A DNA stretch of 12,340 nucleotides from DATNPH01 sp036703315 (GCA_036703315.1 DATNPH010000114.1:1-12340); one strand, 5' to 3'. Counted from the first letter of the stretch, positions 1 to 5,878 are shown. The notes: generated by a model not told the origin, from the letters alone. A program made the numbers and translations.

Positions 1-1
1 T

Positions 2-211
2 AAATTCCCACAGAATTCTTATCGCCAGTACGAACTATGGCTAGTCGTTGACCGCACTCGCTACACCTGGGAGGCGATAACAGCTAGCGGCTTCTGCTTG
101 CGATCGCAGCGCTGGTACAAGCAGCCGGATACAGCTATTGCAAAAGCCAAGGCTCACATTAACCGAGAGCTGGCAGTTTCTCAAATCAGAGATGTTGTGG
201 GGTGGGTTTAA
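2..211 (+). CDS. 3' end of an unrecognised gene, entering from the left edge
   Basis: The frame is open from base 2 to a TAA at 209-211 and gives 69 residues with ordinary protein composition: aromatic and charged residues mixed, a YELWLVVDRTRYTWE stretch, then an RWYKQPDTAIAKAKAHI helix and a C-terminal VVGWV. The true start lies outside the window. I do not recognise the family. The last 36 codons recur with mostly conservative changes at 3653-3762, ending in the same VVGWV and stop, so a coding sequence of this kind existed at least twice in the genome. This copy is the better preserved one. It could be an intact gene tail or itself a relic; only the missing left flank can tell. Confidence 0.5.
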   Translation, partial: KFPQNSYRQYELWLVVDRTRYTWEAITASGFCLRSQRWYKQPDTAIAKAKAHINRELAVSQIRDVVGWV

Positions 212-400
212 TCTTGGCGCTTAACCCGCTGAACTTCTTAGGGGTCATAGTTGAATAGGTGTGCGATCGCACGTACCCACCAGCACCAGCTAGCTCAGGT
301 ATGCTTTCGCGTGCTGTTGCGGTGTCTAAGCTGGTTGCGATGATGGCATGAAGTCCCAACTGCCTCAGTTCCGAACTGGGGCTTTGTTCTATATGTTGAA
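100..400 (+). repeat. Dispersed segment, copy A (second copy at 3651-3880)
   Basis: The similarity starts at the HIP1 octamer at 100-107 and covers the last 36 codons of the left-edge gene, its stop codon and about 190 bases of downstream non-coding DNA. Diagnostic shared blocks are GCGATCGCAGCGCTGG, CTGCCTCAGTT and GGGCTTTGTTCT. Copy A is longer because it contains extra bases between the stop codon and GCTTTCG. Similarity beyond the stop codon shows that a DNA segment was duplicated rather than just a conserved protein motif. Confidence 0.75.
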
Positions 401-553
401 AGCAGAACTCGCCTGTGCGAGCTTGAGCAGGTGCAAAAGCCAAGCTATTGTCTAGCTGTAGCGGTGCGATCACATCAAGCGGAAACCAAAGAAATTTCTT
501 TCTGCATAGTCTCTGTTGCAGTTGAAAGGCGGTAATGCAGTAGCTAACTGCAC

Positions 554-581
554 TTCTACAAAACCTATAGACTTTGTAGAA
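554..581. other. Perfect 9-bp hairpin
   Basis: TTCTACAAA at 554-562 pairs fully with TTTGTAGAA at 573-581 across a 10-base loop. The sequence after it on the plus strand is AAATTTT, so it is only a poor intrinsic terminator. It lies downstream of the left-edge gene and could stabilise or end that transcript. Confidence 0.4.
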
Positions 582-624
582 AAATTTTCAAACTAATGCC
601 CGGTCAACATAGACAAAGCTAGCC

Positions 625-648
625 AAAACCTGCGTGAGCGTACACAGG
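625..648 (-). terminator. Weak intrinsic terminator for the small minus-strand ORFs
   Basis: On the minus strand a 7-bp stem (CCTGTGT with ACGCAGG, one G-U pair, 6-base loop) is followed directly by TTTTGG. It begins 18 bases after the stop codon of the 667-825 ORF, where a terminator would be expected. The U tract is short, so efficiency may be low. Confidence 0.4.
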
Positions 649-666
649 CTGGCGTTAGCGGGTTCA

Positions 667-825
667 TCAGCTACAGATCAAGCAGCCGCCTATCAAAAGA
701 AAGGGTAAGCCGAGGAATAACCCAAGCCCCGGAATTAGAAATGTAGGAATGCTGCCGAGTAATATAAATACTAAGCCGGCAAGGACGCGCAGCGGCTTGG
801 TTAAACACCAAATAAATTTCAGCAT
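667..825 (-). CDS. Small hydrophobic membrane peptide, 52 aa
   Basis: I chose the ATG at 825 because AGAGGTGAT sits just upstream at ribosome-binding distance; an upstream in-frame ATG at 849 has no such site. The peptide opens with MLKFIWCLTKPLRVL. It continues with two hydrophobic stretches, about residues 13-28 and 30-49, separated by a Pro-containing turn (SIPTFLIPGLG), which suggests a membrane hairpin. There is no recognisable family. It lies 51 bases downstream of another small ORF on the same strand (984-877) and ends 18 bases before a terminator-like hairpin, so the two probably share a transcript. A small membrane stress or accessory peptide is conceivable but not shown. Confidence 0.6.
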   Translation of the reverse strand: MLKFIWCLTKPLRVLAGLVFILLGSIPTFLIPGLGLFLGLPFLLIGGCLICS

Positions 826-876
826 GGTATCACCTCTAAAACATTCCACAGCAGGTGTGTGAAGATTACTAGCATC

Positions 877-984
877 TTAAAGTTCCCTTGAGCTCTGCCT
901 CATCCCTCCATTTGGGTAAATCTGCCAGCCAATGCCAAGCAAGCGCCAGTGATCGCCTATGACTAAAGTCATCCCTGGATTCAT
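877..984 (-). CDS. Small hypothetical ORF, 35 aa
   Basis: ATG at 984 is preceded by GAGGAGAAAGTC, a near-ideal Shine-Dalgarno at the right distance, and this is the main argument that it is translated. The product begins MNPGMTLVIGDHW and ends in a polar tail. A longer frame open to 1098 exists, but its start lacks a binding site. The peptide has one short hydrophobic run and no known motif. It precedes the 52-aa membrane peptide in the same direction. It could also be a leader peptide or a decayed gene; length alone cannot decide. Confidence 0.4.
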   Translation of the reverse strand: MNPGMTLVIGDHWRLLGIGWQIYPNGGMRQSSREL

Positions 985-1081
985 GACTTTCTCCTCATGT
1001 GGCTCCGGGGTGTGAATTCCTATGATGAAGATGAATTCCAAAACAGATAAACCACAGTTCCTCACACACCAAACGTCCGCA

Positions 1082-1111
1082 GGTGCAAGCAAAAGCACCC
1101 GTTTTTGTTTT
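1082..1111 (+). terminator. Weak terminator-like hairpin
   Basis: GGTGC (1082-1086) pairs with GCACC (1095-1099) across an 8-base loop, followed by CGTTTTTGTTTT on the plus strand. No plus-strand gene ends just upstream. A CCTCACAC-containing stretch lies 20 bases before it (see findings). Confidence 0.3.
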
Positions 1112-1202
1112 CAAAAAGCAGGTTGGTGGGATTTAAGCAGGCAGAGGCACCGCACTAGCTCAGCAGTGGCCTGCGGTCGTTGACAAGGGTAATCATCGGT
1201 TT

Positions 1203-1298
1203 ATGAAACCAGATCGAGCTGAAAGGGTAGAGGCAAAAACAGGCGATCGCAAGCCAGTGGTTGCTTTTGTTGGGCTGTGGAGCTCAAAGAGTTATTGA
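1203..1298 (+). CDS. Small ORF or gene tail, 31 aa, just upstream of a strong terminator
   Basis: ATG at 1203 to TGA at 1296 encodes a 31-residue peptide starting MKPDRAERVEAK and ending in a hydrophobic VVAFVGLW and a polar tail. The same frame stays open upstream to a TAA at 1134-1136 and reads plausibly there too (WPAVVDKGNHRF), so this may be the 3' remnant of a longer gene instead. A HIP1 octamer lies inside it. The strong plus-strand terminator begins 22 bases after the stop, and this is the only plus-strand frame that would account for it. The Shine-Dalgarno is poor (AAGGG about 13 bases from the ATG). Family not recognised. Confidence 0.3.
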   Translation: MKPDRAERVEAKTGDRKPVVAFVGLWSSKSY

Positions 1299-1320
1299 CA
1301 GCGCAAGAATAAACTAAACG

Positions 1321-1355
1321 CAAACCCCACAACAAAAAGCGTGGGGTTTGTTTTT
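1321..1355 (+). terminator. Strong intrinsic terminator
   Basis: CAAACCCCAC (1321-1330) pairs perfectly over 10 bp with GTGGGGTTTG (1341-1350), with a 10-base loop, and TTTTT follows at 1351-1355. The U tract is on the plus strand only. The minus-strand gene at 1774-1382 ends just beyond it, so the hairpin may also separate convergent transcripts. Confidence 0.8.
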
Positions 1356-1381
1356 GCTATGAGATTTAGTGAGGTGTTAGT

Positions 1382-1774
1382 TCACCCTAAAATTGACTTT
1401 TTCAAGCCAAAAGTTACCAAGCCTGCTGCCACGCCAGTGCCCACGAATGCAGCCAAGCCGACAGGATAAGCTCCTCCCGCAAAGGCAAAACCAGCAGCCC
1501 CAGTTTGGTGATACACAGCGCCTCCAACTGCACCGCCAACTGTAGCAAAGGTTGCCGCTTCTTTAATGTTTTTAACGGCTTCCTTTGTAGCACCATGAAC
1601 TGCGAGTCCGGCAACAGCACCAGTCCCCATAAACGCAGCCAAACCGATAGGATAAGCCGTGCCAGCAATAGCTAAACCAGCTCCTCCGATTTGGTGATAT
1701 ACAACTCCACCAACAACAGCACCGACTGCTGCGAAGGTGGCTGCTTCTTTTGCATTGTCAATAGCTTCTAGCAT
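1382..1774 (-). CDS. Gly/Ala-rich membrane-type protein built of two tandem repeats, 130 aa
   Basis: The ATG at 1774 is preceded by GGAG with good spacing; an alternative ATG at 1870 would add 32 residues but has no clear binding site. Residues 7-68 and 69-128 are two copies of one unit: a short amphipathic NAKEAATFA-type helix, a small-residue stretch with repeated G-x-x-x-G spacing, the shared YHQ, then AYP(I/V)GLAAF and a second small-residue helix. Such glycine-zipper segments usually pack in membranes, so about four membrane-inserting helices are plausible. There is no signal peptide and no catalytic motif. The known class resemblance is only general (glycine-zipper proteins, some bacteriocin-like peptides); function unknown. 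Confidence 0.7.
   Translation of the reverse strand: MLEAIDNAKEAATFAAVGAVVGGVVYHQIGGAGLAIAGTAYPIGLAAFMGTGAVAGLAVHGATKEAVKNIKEAATFATVGGAVGGAVYHQTGAAGFAFAGGAYPVGLAAFVGTGVAAGLVTFGLKKSILG
1385..1756 (-). repeat. In-gene tandem duplication of 186 bp
   Basis: The first unit spans 1571-1756 and the second 1385-1570, each 62 codons with no insertions or deletions between them. Many synonymous and conservative differences show that the duplication is not recent and that the reading frame has been kept under selection. Confidence 0.8.
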
Positions 1775-2163
1775 TTTTTCTCCAAAGAAAACGAGATGTT
1801 CTTTGGCAGATGCTCTTTTAGCTTGACTGAAAGACTTGGCAAATTGTGTAAGGCAAATGTGAAGAAACATAAATTGAAGTCAAGAGTCTGCGATCGCACA
1901 CCAAAGGCAGCCATTGCTCGCCTTAGCATCCTTTGGCAGCGCTGCCAGAAAAACCGAGCATGAGGTCATGGATTACACCGAGTCGTCAATCCATTTGCCA
2001 AAGATTTAAGGCTCTGTGTATTTCCCTAACGTCAGCGCTCACAACCACAAGCTTTGCTACCGTTAACGCAATAGATCCTACTTTTCCTCCCCTAGTGAAA
2101 GAGGCATGAGTTGTCGTATTTTTGTAGACTGGAAATGTCGTATTTTTGCAAACCTCCTAACTG
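1775..2163. other. Intergenic region between divergent genes
   Basis: It separates the minus-strand tandem-repeat gene from the plus-strand AbiE operon. It holds a HIP1 octamer near 1891, a perfect 14-bp palindrome TGGCAGCGCTGCCA at 1934-1947, and the 24-bp-spaced direct repeats at 2112-2148. I found no convincing gene in it. Confidence 0.5.
2112..2148 (+). promoter_or_regulatory. Two direct repeats, candidate operator of the AbiE operon
   Basis: TGTCGTATTTTTG occurs identically at 2112-2124 and 2136-2148, so the sites are 24 bp apart, and the second ends 15 bases before the AbiEi-like start codon. AbiEi proteins are known to bind repeats in front of their operon and repress it. The placement fits that role; binding itself is inference. 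I see no clear sigma-70 hexamers. Confidence 0.5.
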
Positions 2164-2586
2164 ATGGCGGTTACGAAAAAGATTAAAACTCTTGAAGACA
2201 GAATCGCTTACCGAATTGCTCGCAGCAAAGGTGAAGTCTTTATGCGTAAGGACTTTAGCGATATCGCTGACTACGATCAGGTTGGTCGTAGTCTCCGTCA
2301 ACTGGTGAAAAAAGGCAAAATCGTGAAAATCGGCTATGGTCTTTATGCCAAAGCTGGCGTGTCACCTTTGTCAAATCGCATAGTACCTCGCAGAGGATTG
2401 CGCGACTTGGCAACTGAAGCTCTAAATAAACTGAAGGTGGAAGTGGCTCCCTCAAGCTATGATCGGGCTTACAACGAGGGTAAGACTTCCCAGATTCCAA
2501 CCGGACGAGTTATTGGAGTTAAAGGGCGTGTTGTTCGCAAGATTGGTTATGACGGGAAATATGTAACCTTTGAACACATCTCCTGA
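2164..2586 (+). CDS. AbiEi-like antitoxin/transcriptional repressor, DUF6088 type, 140 aa
   Basis: The first half is a winged-helix DNA-binding domain of the kind fused to AbiEi antitoxins: a basic helix (IAYRIARSKG), then VFMRKDFSDIADYDQVGRSL and an RQLVKKGKIVKIGYGLYAKA wing. The second half (about residues 75-140) is basic and carries the VRKIGYDGKYVTFE ending that I associate with DUF6088. By family it should neutralise the downstream nucleotidyltransferase and autorepress the operon. Its 3' end overlaps the toxin gene by 17 bases, which implies translational coupling. The ATG at 2164 lacks a Shine-Dalgarno (the bases before it are CCTCC, its complement), but no better start exists. There is no HIP1 site in the operon, in contrast to its surroundings. 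Confidence 0.85.
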   Translation: MAVTKKIKTLEDRIAYRIARSKGEVFMRKDFSDIADYDQVGRSLRQLVKKGKIVKIGYGLYAKAGVSPLSNRIVPRRGLRDLATEALNKLKVEVAPSSYDRAYNEGKTSQIPTGRVIGVKGRVVRKIGYDGKYVTFEHIS

Positions 2587-3523
2587 CCCAGAAATTGTTC
2601 AGCTCATTGCCGCTGATCTCGGCGTTGACGCCTCCTTCATTGAGAAGGATTGGTACGCTATGCGGATTATTGCTGCCCTTATAGCCGCCAATATCTCGGG
2701 TATACGACTTGTGTTCTCCGGTGGAACCAGTTTATCCAAGGGTTTTGGTCTTATTCAGCGTTTCTCAGAAGACCTCGATTTCAAGGTCGTCGTGCCAGAA
2801 ACTGGCTTGAACCGGAGAAAATGTAGGAATTATCGCCACCAACTCGTTGATGCTATTCGTAAAGGTAGTTCCGAATGGTCACTTGGCGATGATGAGATTG
2901 AGCCTGGGGACGAAGGGCGTTTTTTCAACTGTCGAATCGCTTATCAGCAGAACTTTGCACCAGCAATAGCATTACGCCCTCATATTAGGCTAGAGATTTC
3001 TTTTAAACCACCAGTTTTGCCTGTTGAAGAAAAGCCGTTGCAATCTTTCATTGCTCAGGCTATGCGGCAGCAGCCTGAAGTTCCAGCCATAGCCTATGTC
3101 TCACCAATAGAAACGGCTGCCGATAAACTCAGCGCCCTGACTTGGCGAGTGTTATCCCGACAACCTGGCAATAAAGAGGATGATCCGACACTTATCCGTC
3201 ATCTGCATGACCTGGCAGCCTTGGAAGATTCCATCACCGCATACGAGTATTTCCCCAATCTGGTTGTTAAGCTCCTGAAGGAGGATGAGAGGCGAGGCAG
3301 AAACCTCAATCTCTCAGCAGTGCCGCCAGTAGAGCGTCTGTACAGGATGCTGCAATGTCTGGAAGGCGATTCAGTCTATGCGAATGAATACGAGCGCTTT
3401 GTTATTGGTATGTCTTATGCGGCAGAGGATGAGCGCCCTTCATTCAGCAAAGCTCTAAGTAGTGCTTACCATATTGTCAACCGCATTGAATCAGCGAAGC
3501 CGGAAAGTGATTCCTCAGTCTGA
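2570..3523 (+). CDS. AbiEii-family nucleotidyltransferase toxin, 317 aa
   Basis: Nucleotidyltransferase toxin of the type IV AbiE class. The hallmark pattern is present: an EKDW motif at residues 25-28, the FSGGTSLSKGF loop at 49-59, the metal-binding SEDLD at 66-70, ETAADKLSAL at 181-190 and RHLHDLAAL at 210-218. AbiEii-family toxins transfer nucleotides, in studied members to tRNA ends, and block growth until restrained by the partner encoded upstream. The length matches the family. The start is a TTG at 2570 inside the upstream gene, because an in-frame TAA at 2564-2566 excludes anything earlier and the motif order requires residues this far upstream; ribosomes are probably delivered by coupling. 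All visible catalytic residues are intact, so the module looks functional. Confidence 0.88.
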   Translation: MNTSPDPEIVQLIAADLGVDASFIEKDWYAMRIIAALIAANISGIRLVFSGGTSLSKGFGLIQRFSEDLDFKVVVPETGLNRRKCRNYRHQLVDAIRKGSSEWSLGDDEIEPGDEGRFFNCRIAYQQNFAPAIALRPHIRLEISFKPPVLPVEEKPLQSFIAQAMRQQPEVPAIAYVSPIETAADKLSALTWRVLSRQPGNKEDDPTLIRHLHDLAALEDSITAYEYFPNLVVKLLKEDERRGRNLNLSAVPPVERLYRMLQCLEGDSVYANEYERFVIGMSYAAEDERPSFSKALSSAYHIVNRIESAKPESDSSV

Positions 3524-3557
3524 GAAGTAAGAGGTGGCTATCTGCCCAAGGCATACC

Positions 3558-3657
3558 TTACCCTTCATCCCTCACCTCCAACTCATAAATCCTAGTTGAT
3601 GGATGCTCAGTGATCATCCGCCAGTAGTAACCTGATGGAGGCTGAAGCGTGCGATCG
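3558..3657 (-). pseudogene. C-terminal relic of an unrecognised protein
   Basis: Read on the minus strand, this stretch gives QPPSGYYWRMITEHPS, then a charged YELEVRDEG tail and a TAA at 3558-3560. It has the composition of a real protein end, but no start codon or upstream body: the likely coding sequence stops at the HIP1 octamer at 3651-3658, where the unrelated repeat copy B begins on the other strand. I read it as a truncated gene tail. Family unknown. Confidence 0.45.
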
Positions 3658-3762
3658 CAGCGCTGGTACAAGCAGCCAGACACGGCTCTGATCAAGGCTA
3701 AAGCACACATTGATCGGGAACTTGCTGTTGCTCAGATCAGAGGTGTCGTGGGGTGGGTTTAG
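3651..3762 (+). pseudogene. Truncated second copy of the left-edge gene's 3' end
   Basis: From the HIP1 octamer onward the plus strand encodes RSQRWYKQPDTALIKAKAH and so on to VVGWV and a TAG, the same 36-residue end as the gene at 2-211. Everything upstream of the octamer differs, and the frame has no start codon, so this is a 5'-truncated remnant. Confidence 0.65.
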
Positions 3763-3880
3763 TCTTTGCGATCGCACGCAATCGCCAACAAAGGCTTTGC
3801 TTTCGCCTGCTGTTGCTGTGCCATCAAGTCCTACTGCCTCAGTTTCTAGCCGAACTTGGGGCTTTGTTCTGTGCATTGAA
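3651..3880 (+). repeat. Dispersed segment, copy B
   Basis: Counterpart of 100-400. The homology begins exactly at GCGATCGCAGCGCTGG and ends near the shared GGGCTTTGTTCT block and TTGAAA. It is about 70 bases shorter than copy A because of deletions after the stop codon. A minus-strand open frame over this area (3607-3978) is antisense to the relic and unconvincing. Confidence 0.75.
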
Positions 3881-4004
3881 AACGTAATTATCACGGGATA
3901 ATGCGGTGCGATCGCCGCTTGATTGAGTTGGTTCGGATTATCTTTTATGGAAACGTCGGAATCGTTCACTCTGTCCAAAAGTAGGGGCTTTTGTAGGAAT
4001 ACGA

Positions 4005-4649
4005 TTACAGAGGGTTGCTTTCTATAAAGCCCCTAAGTTTTAGCTGCAAATTTTCTTCAGCTTCAATTCTCATTCGCTCTGCCTCTCTTTCTGCTCTGAC
4101 TATTTGTTGTTGAACAGATTTTTTGTTAGCCCTGTCTAGCAACAGACCAATGCAAAAACCTATGACAGGGGGAAGCAAAAGCACCCACAAGATATCGCCA
4201 TCAGAAGCAACCTTGGCGGCAGCAACACATCCACCTATAGATGTAAGACAGCCATAGTCACATCCCTTAGCCGTTTTATCCAAGGATTCACCGTTAGCAT
4301 TGGAAATAAGTTTGTTCGCTTCCTTGTCTACGGTTGAAGCAGCTTCAATACAAGAGCCGACCTCGTTCATGAATTTATTCATATACAAACGATGCTGTTC
4401 GTTTGCCAAGTCCAGCGTTACACCAGTTAAGCTCTTGATAGTTTGAAGAGTTTTATACAAGTCTGTAGCTTTCCAAGATGTTCCACAGTCAAGACAAGCA
4501 TTGACGTTTCTATCATCACCTGTAACAGCTCCGACAGCTCCACCTACAACGCCAAACAACGCCCAACCAGCAACAGCACGCCCCCAGTTAACATTAGTTT
4601 CTGTTTTGAGATGTATGTGACTAGAGCCACAGTTAGGACAGTTCGCCAT
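4005..4649 (-). CDS. Zinc-ribbon membrane protein with C-terminal coiled coil, 214 aa
   Basis: The start is the ATG at 4649, which follows AGAGGGAAT; an in-frame ATG 36 bases upstream has no binding site. Cys4 and Cys7 (CPNCGSSH) with Cys52 and Cys55 (CLDCGTSW) form a four-Cys zinc ribbon. Its loop contains a Gly/Ala-rich hydrophobic segment (residues 24-44) that looks like a glycine-zipper membrane hairpin. Residues 63-125 are helical and polar. A Cys-rich patch (130, 134, 141) precedes a transmembrane helix at about 153-171, and a charged coiled coil (173-205) closes the protein. The architecture suggests a membrane-anchored scaffold or sensor; no enzyme motif is visible and the family is not recognised. 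Monocistronic as far as I can see. Confidence 0.75.
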   Translation of the reverse strand: MANCPNCGSSHIHLKTETNVNWGRAVAGWALFGVVGGAVGAVTGDDRNVNACLDCGTSWKATDLYKTLQTIKSLTGVTLDLANEQHRLYMNKFMNEVGSCIEAASTVDKEANKLISNANGESLDKTAKGCDYGCLTSIGGCVAAAKVASDGDILWVLLLPPVIGFCIGLLLDRANKKSVQQQIVRAEREAERMRIEAEENLQLKLRGFIESNPL

Positions 4650-4856
4650 ATTCCCTCTGAGAGCAAAATCAGTTGACAGCTCCACAAGGAAGAGCCTGTT
4701 TATTTTTCAACCAACAACACTCAAATCCGGGTTGATTTAATTTCCGCTGTCAGTGATTAAGCAGTTGCTGGCAAAGGCGAGCTGTGGCGTGCGATCGCGG
4801 CAAAGGTGACATAGCAACGTCAGTTGAATTATGGGGTAGGCTCGAAATCTTAAGTT

Positions 4857-5333
4857 TTAGCGGTTAAGACTGGGGGCAATAAGAGCCAAGTAGTTTCGGA
4901 ATGCCTGACGAGCCGTTTTGTGATCGCCATTTGGAGTTAAATCGCAAAGGAACCAGATAGGTTGGCTTTGATAACACGTCGGCTCATCAGTAGCCACTAA
5001 TCGAGCAAGATGTTCGCAGTTCCAGCCGGGAATTGTATACTCCCAATTCCAAAAAACCTTGAGTGCATATTTGAGCCGCTCAATAGTTTGGTTTGGCGCA
5101 AAAGCCATATGGGCAACGCCAACAACGAACTTTGCATCGCCTCTTTCAAAAGCACACAATCCACGACCTGTATCAAAGATGTGTGTGTTCGACAGACCAA
5201 TACCATAGTGCCAAAAAGGATCGAACGGATTTTGCCAATTAAGCAGACGACCGTATTGCCTGCTTGAAGGATCGGCAAGGCGATCTATTTCACCAAGTCT
5301 CTCCTCAATCAAATGTTCAAAGGACGAGGGCAT
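4857..5333 (-). CDS. LRAT/NlpC-P60-like protein with NCEH motif, 158 aa
   Basis: The combination of an HYGIGLSNTHIFDTG segment (His42, His51) with WNCEHLARLV at 104-113 (Cys106, His108) resembles the LRAT domain. In that circularly permuted NlpC/P60 fold an N-terminal His and a later Cys in an NCEH motif form the catalytic pair. LRAT-like enzymes act as thiol acyltransferases or hydrolases on lipids or peptides. The domain spans about residues 38-130; a Glu/Arg-rich N-terminal helix precedes it and a short helical tail follows. There is no signal peptide, so it should be cytosolic. The Shine-Dalgarno before ATG 5333 is weak. It has the same orientation as both neighbours but is separated by 40-200 bases. 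The assignment rests on motif pattern only. Confidence 0.6.
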   Translation of the reverse strand: MPSSFEHLIEERLGEIDRLADPSSRQYGRLLNWQNPFDPFWHYGIGLSNTHIFDTGRGLCAFERGDAKFVVGVAHMAFAPNQTIERLKYALKVFWNWEYTIPGWNCEHLARLVATDEPTCYQSQPIWFLCDLTPNGDHKTARQAFRNYLALIAPSLNR

Positions 5334-5373
5334 ATTCAGCTAGTGCAGTGCGATCGCCAACCAAGTGCGACGT

Positions 5374-5724
5374 TTACTGGGTTAAGTCTTCGTCAAACTC
5401 TTCTTTTATCTTGTCAATCGCTTCTTCCAATGCTTTTGAGTGAAACCAGCCAACGTAGCCACCAAAATGGCAAACATTCTTCCTATCAAGGATGTAAACA
5501 TGAGGAATCTTCAAGTTGTTTACAAACAATCGAAGATTGCCGCTACCATCCTTAAACCTTATGTAGACTGAAGCCTTGTCAAGATACCCTCGGTTGTCAT
5601 CGTTGGTCATCCCCGGCACTTCATAGAGACGCTTAATCACCTTTTCCACCATGCTTATGTTTGATGGTGGTGGAGGTGGCTTGGGTTTGTTTTTCCCTGG
5701 GAACGGGTTTAAAAAGTCGAACAT
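5374..5724 (-). CDS. Hypothetical protein with proline-rich N-terminus, 116 aa
   Basis: It starts at ATG 5724 with MFDFLNPFPGKNKPKPPPPP, a short hydrophobic start followed by a poly-proline linker. A compact domain of about 90 residues follows that alternates beta-like stretches (ASVYIRFKDG, LRLFVNNLKI, PHVYILDRKN) and ends in an acidic amphipathic helix (KALEEAIDKIKEEFDEDL). No catalytic motif is evident. The ATG lacks a good Shine-Dalgarno. It lies 40 bases upstream of the LRAT-like gene on the same strand, so co-transcription is likely. Function unknown. Confidence 0.6.
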   Translation of the reverse strand: MFDFLNPFPGKNKPKPPPPPSNISMVEKVIKRLYEVPGMTNDDNRGYLDKASVYIRFKDGSGNLRLFVNNLKIPHVYILDRKNVCHFGGYVGWFHSKALEEAIDKIKEEFDEDLTQ

Positions 5725-5779
5725 TATTCAAGAGGTCTGATAATTTCGGGCAGCAAGCAGCAAAGAATGTTGATGTCAA

Positions 5780-5878
5780 TCAAATTTTTCTAAGCAAAAC
5801 TCCGCTATCAGGGTAATCACCCCAATCTTCACAAAGCCCCTGTGCCAAAACATTTCTTACGCCCACAACCATCTGCAT
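5780..5878 (-). pseudogene. Orphan C-terminal fragment, 32 aa
   Basis: The minus strand reads MQMVVGVRNVLAQG, then LCEDWGDYPDSGVLL and a stop at 5780-5782. The composition is protein-like, but upstream the frame is closed by a TAG within a few codons of the ATG, and the ribosome-binding site is poor. I take it for the surviving end of a larger gene, not a small gene. The rest of the 5725-5987 gap has a HIP1 octamer near 5940 and no other gene. Confidence 0.35.

Larger units (their letters stand above)
212..666. other. Stretch without a convincing gene
   Basis: About the first 190 bases are the non-coding half of repeat copy A. A minus-strand open frame at 186-473 lies antisense to that repeat, and I see no reason to call it a gene. 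The rest holds two hairpins, described separately (554-581 and 625-648). I see no further coding signal. Confidence 0.5.

Noticed and set aside
186..473. Minus-strand 95-codon open frame
   Set aside because: It is antisense to repeat copy A, the corresponding region of copy B does not keep the frame, and there is no ribosome-binding site.
1414..1668. Second long minus-strand frame inside the tandem-repeat gene
   Set aside because: It is an overlapping frame produced by the same repetitive, Leu/Ala-rich DNA; the other frame has the repeat structure and ribosome-binding site.
1934..1947. Palindrome TGGCAGCGCTGCCA as a terminator
   Set aside because: It is a perfect palindrome with no loop and no T tract on either side; a protein-binding site is possible but nothing supports it.
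3607..3978. Minus-strand 123-codon open frame
   Set aside because: It runs antisense to the plus-strand relic in copy B and across the tail fragment in a different frame from the protein-like one; it looks like chance.
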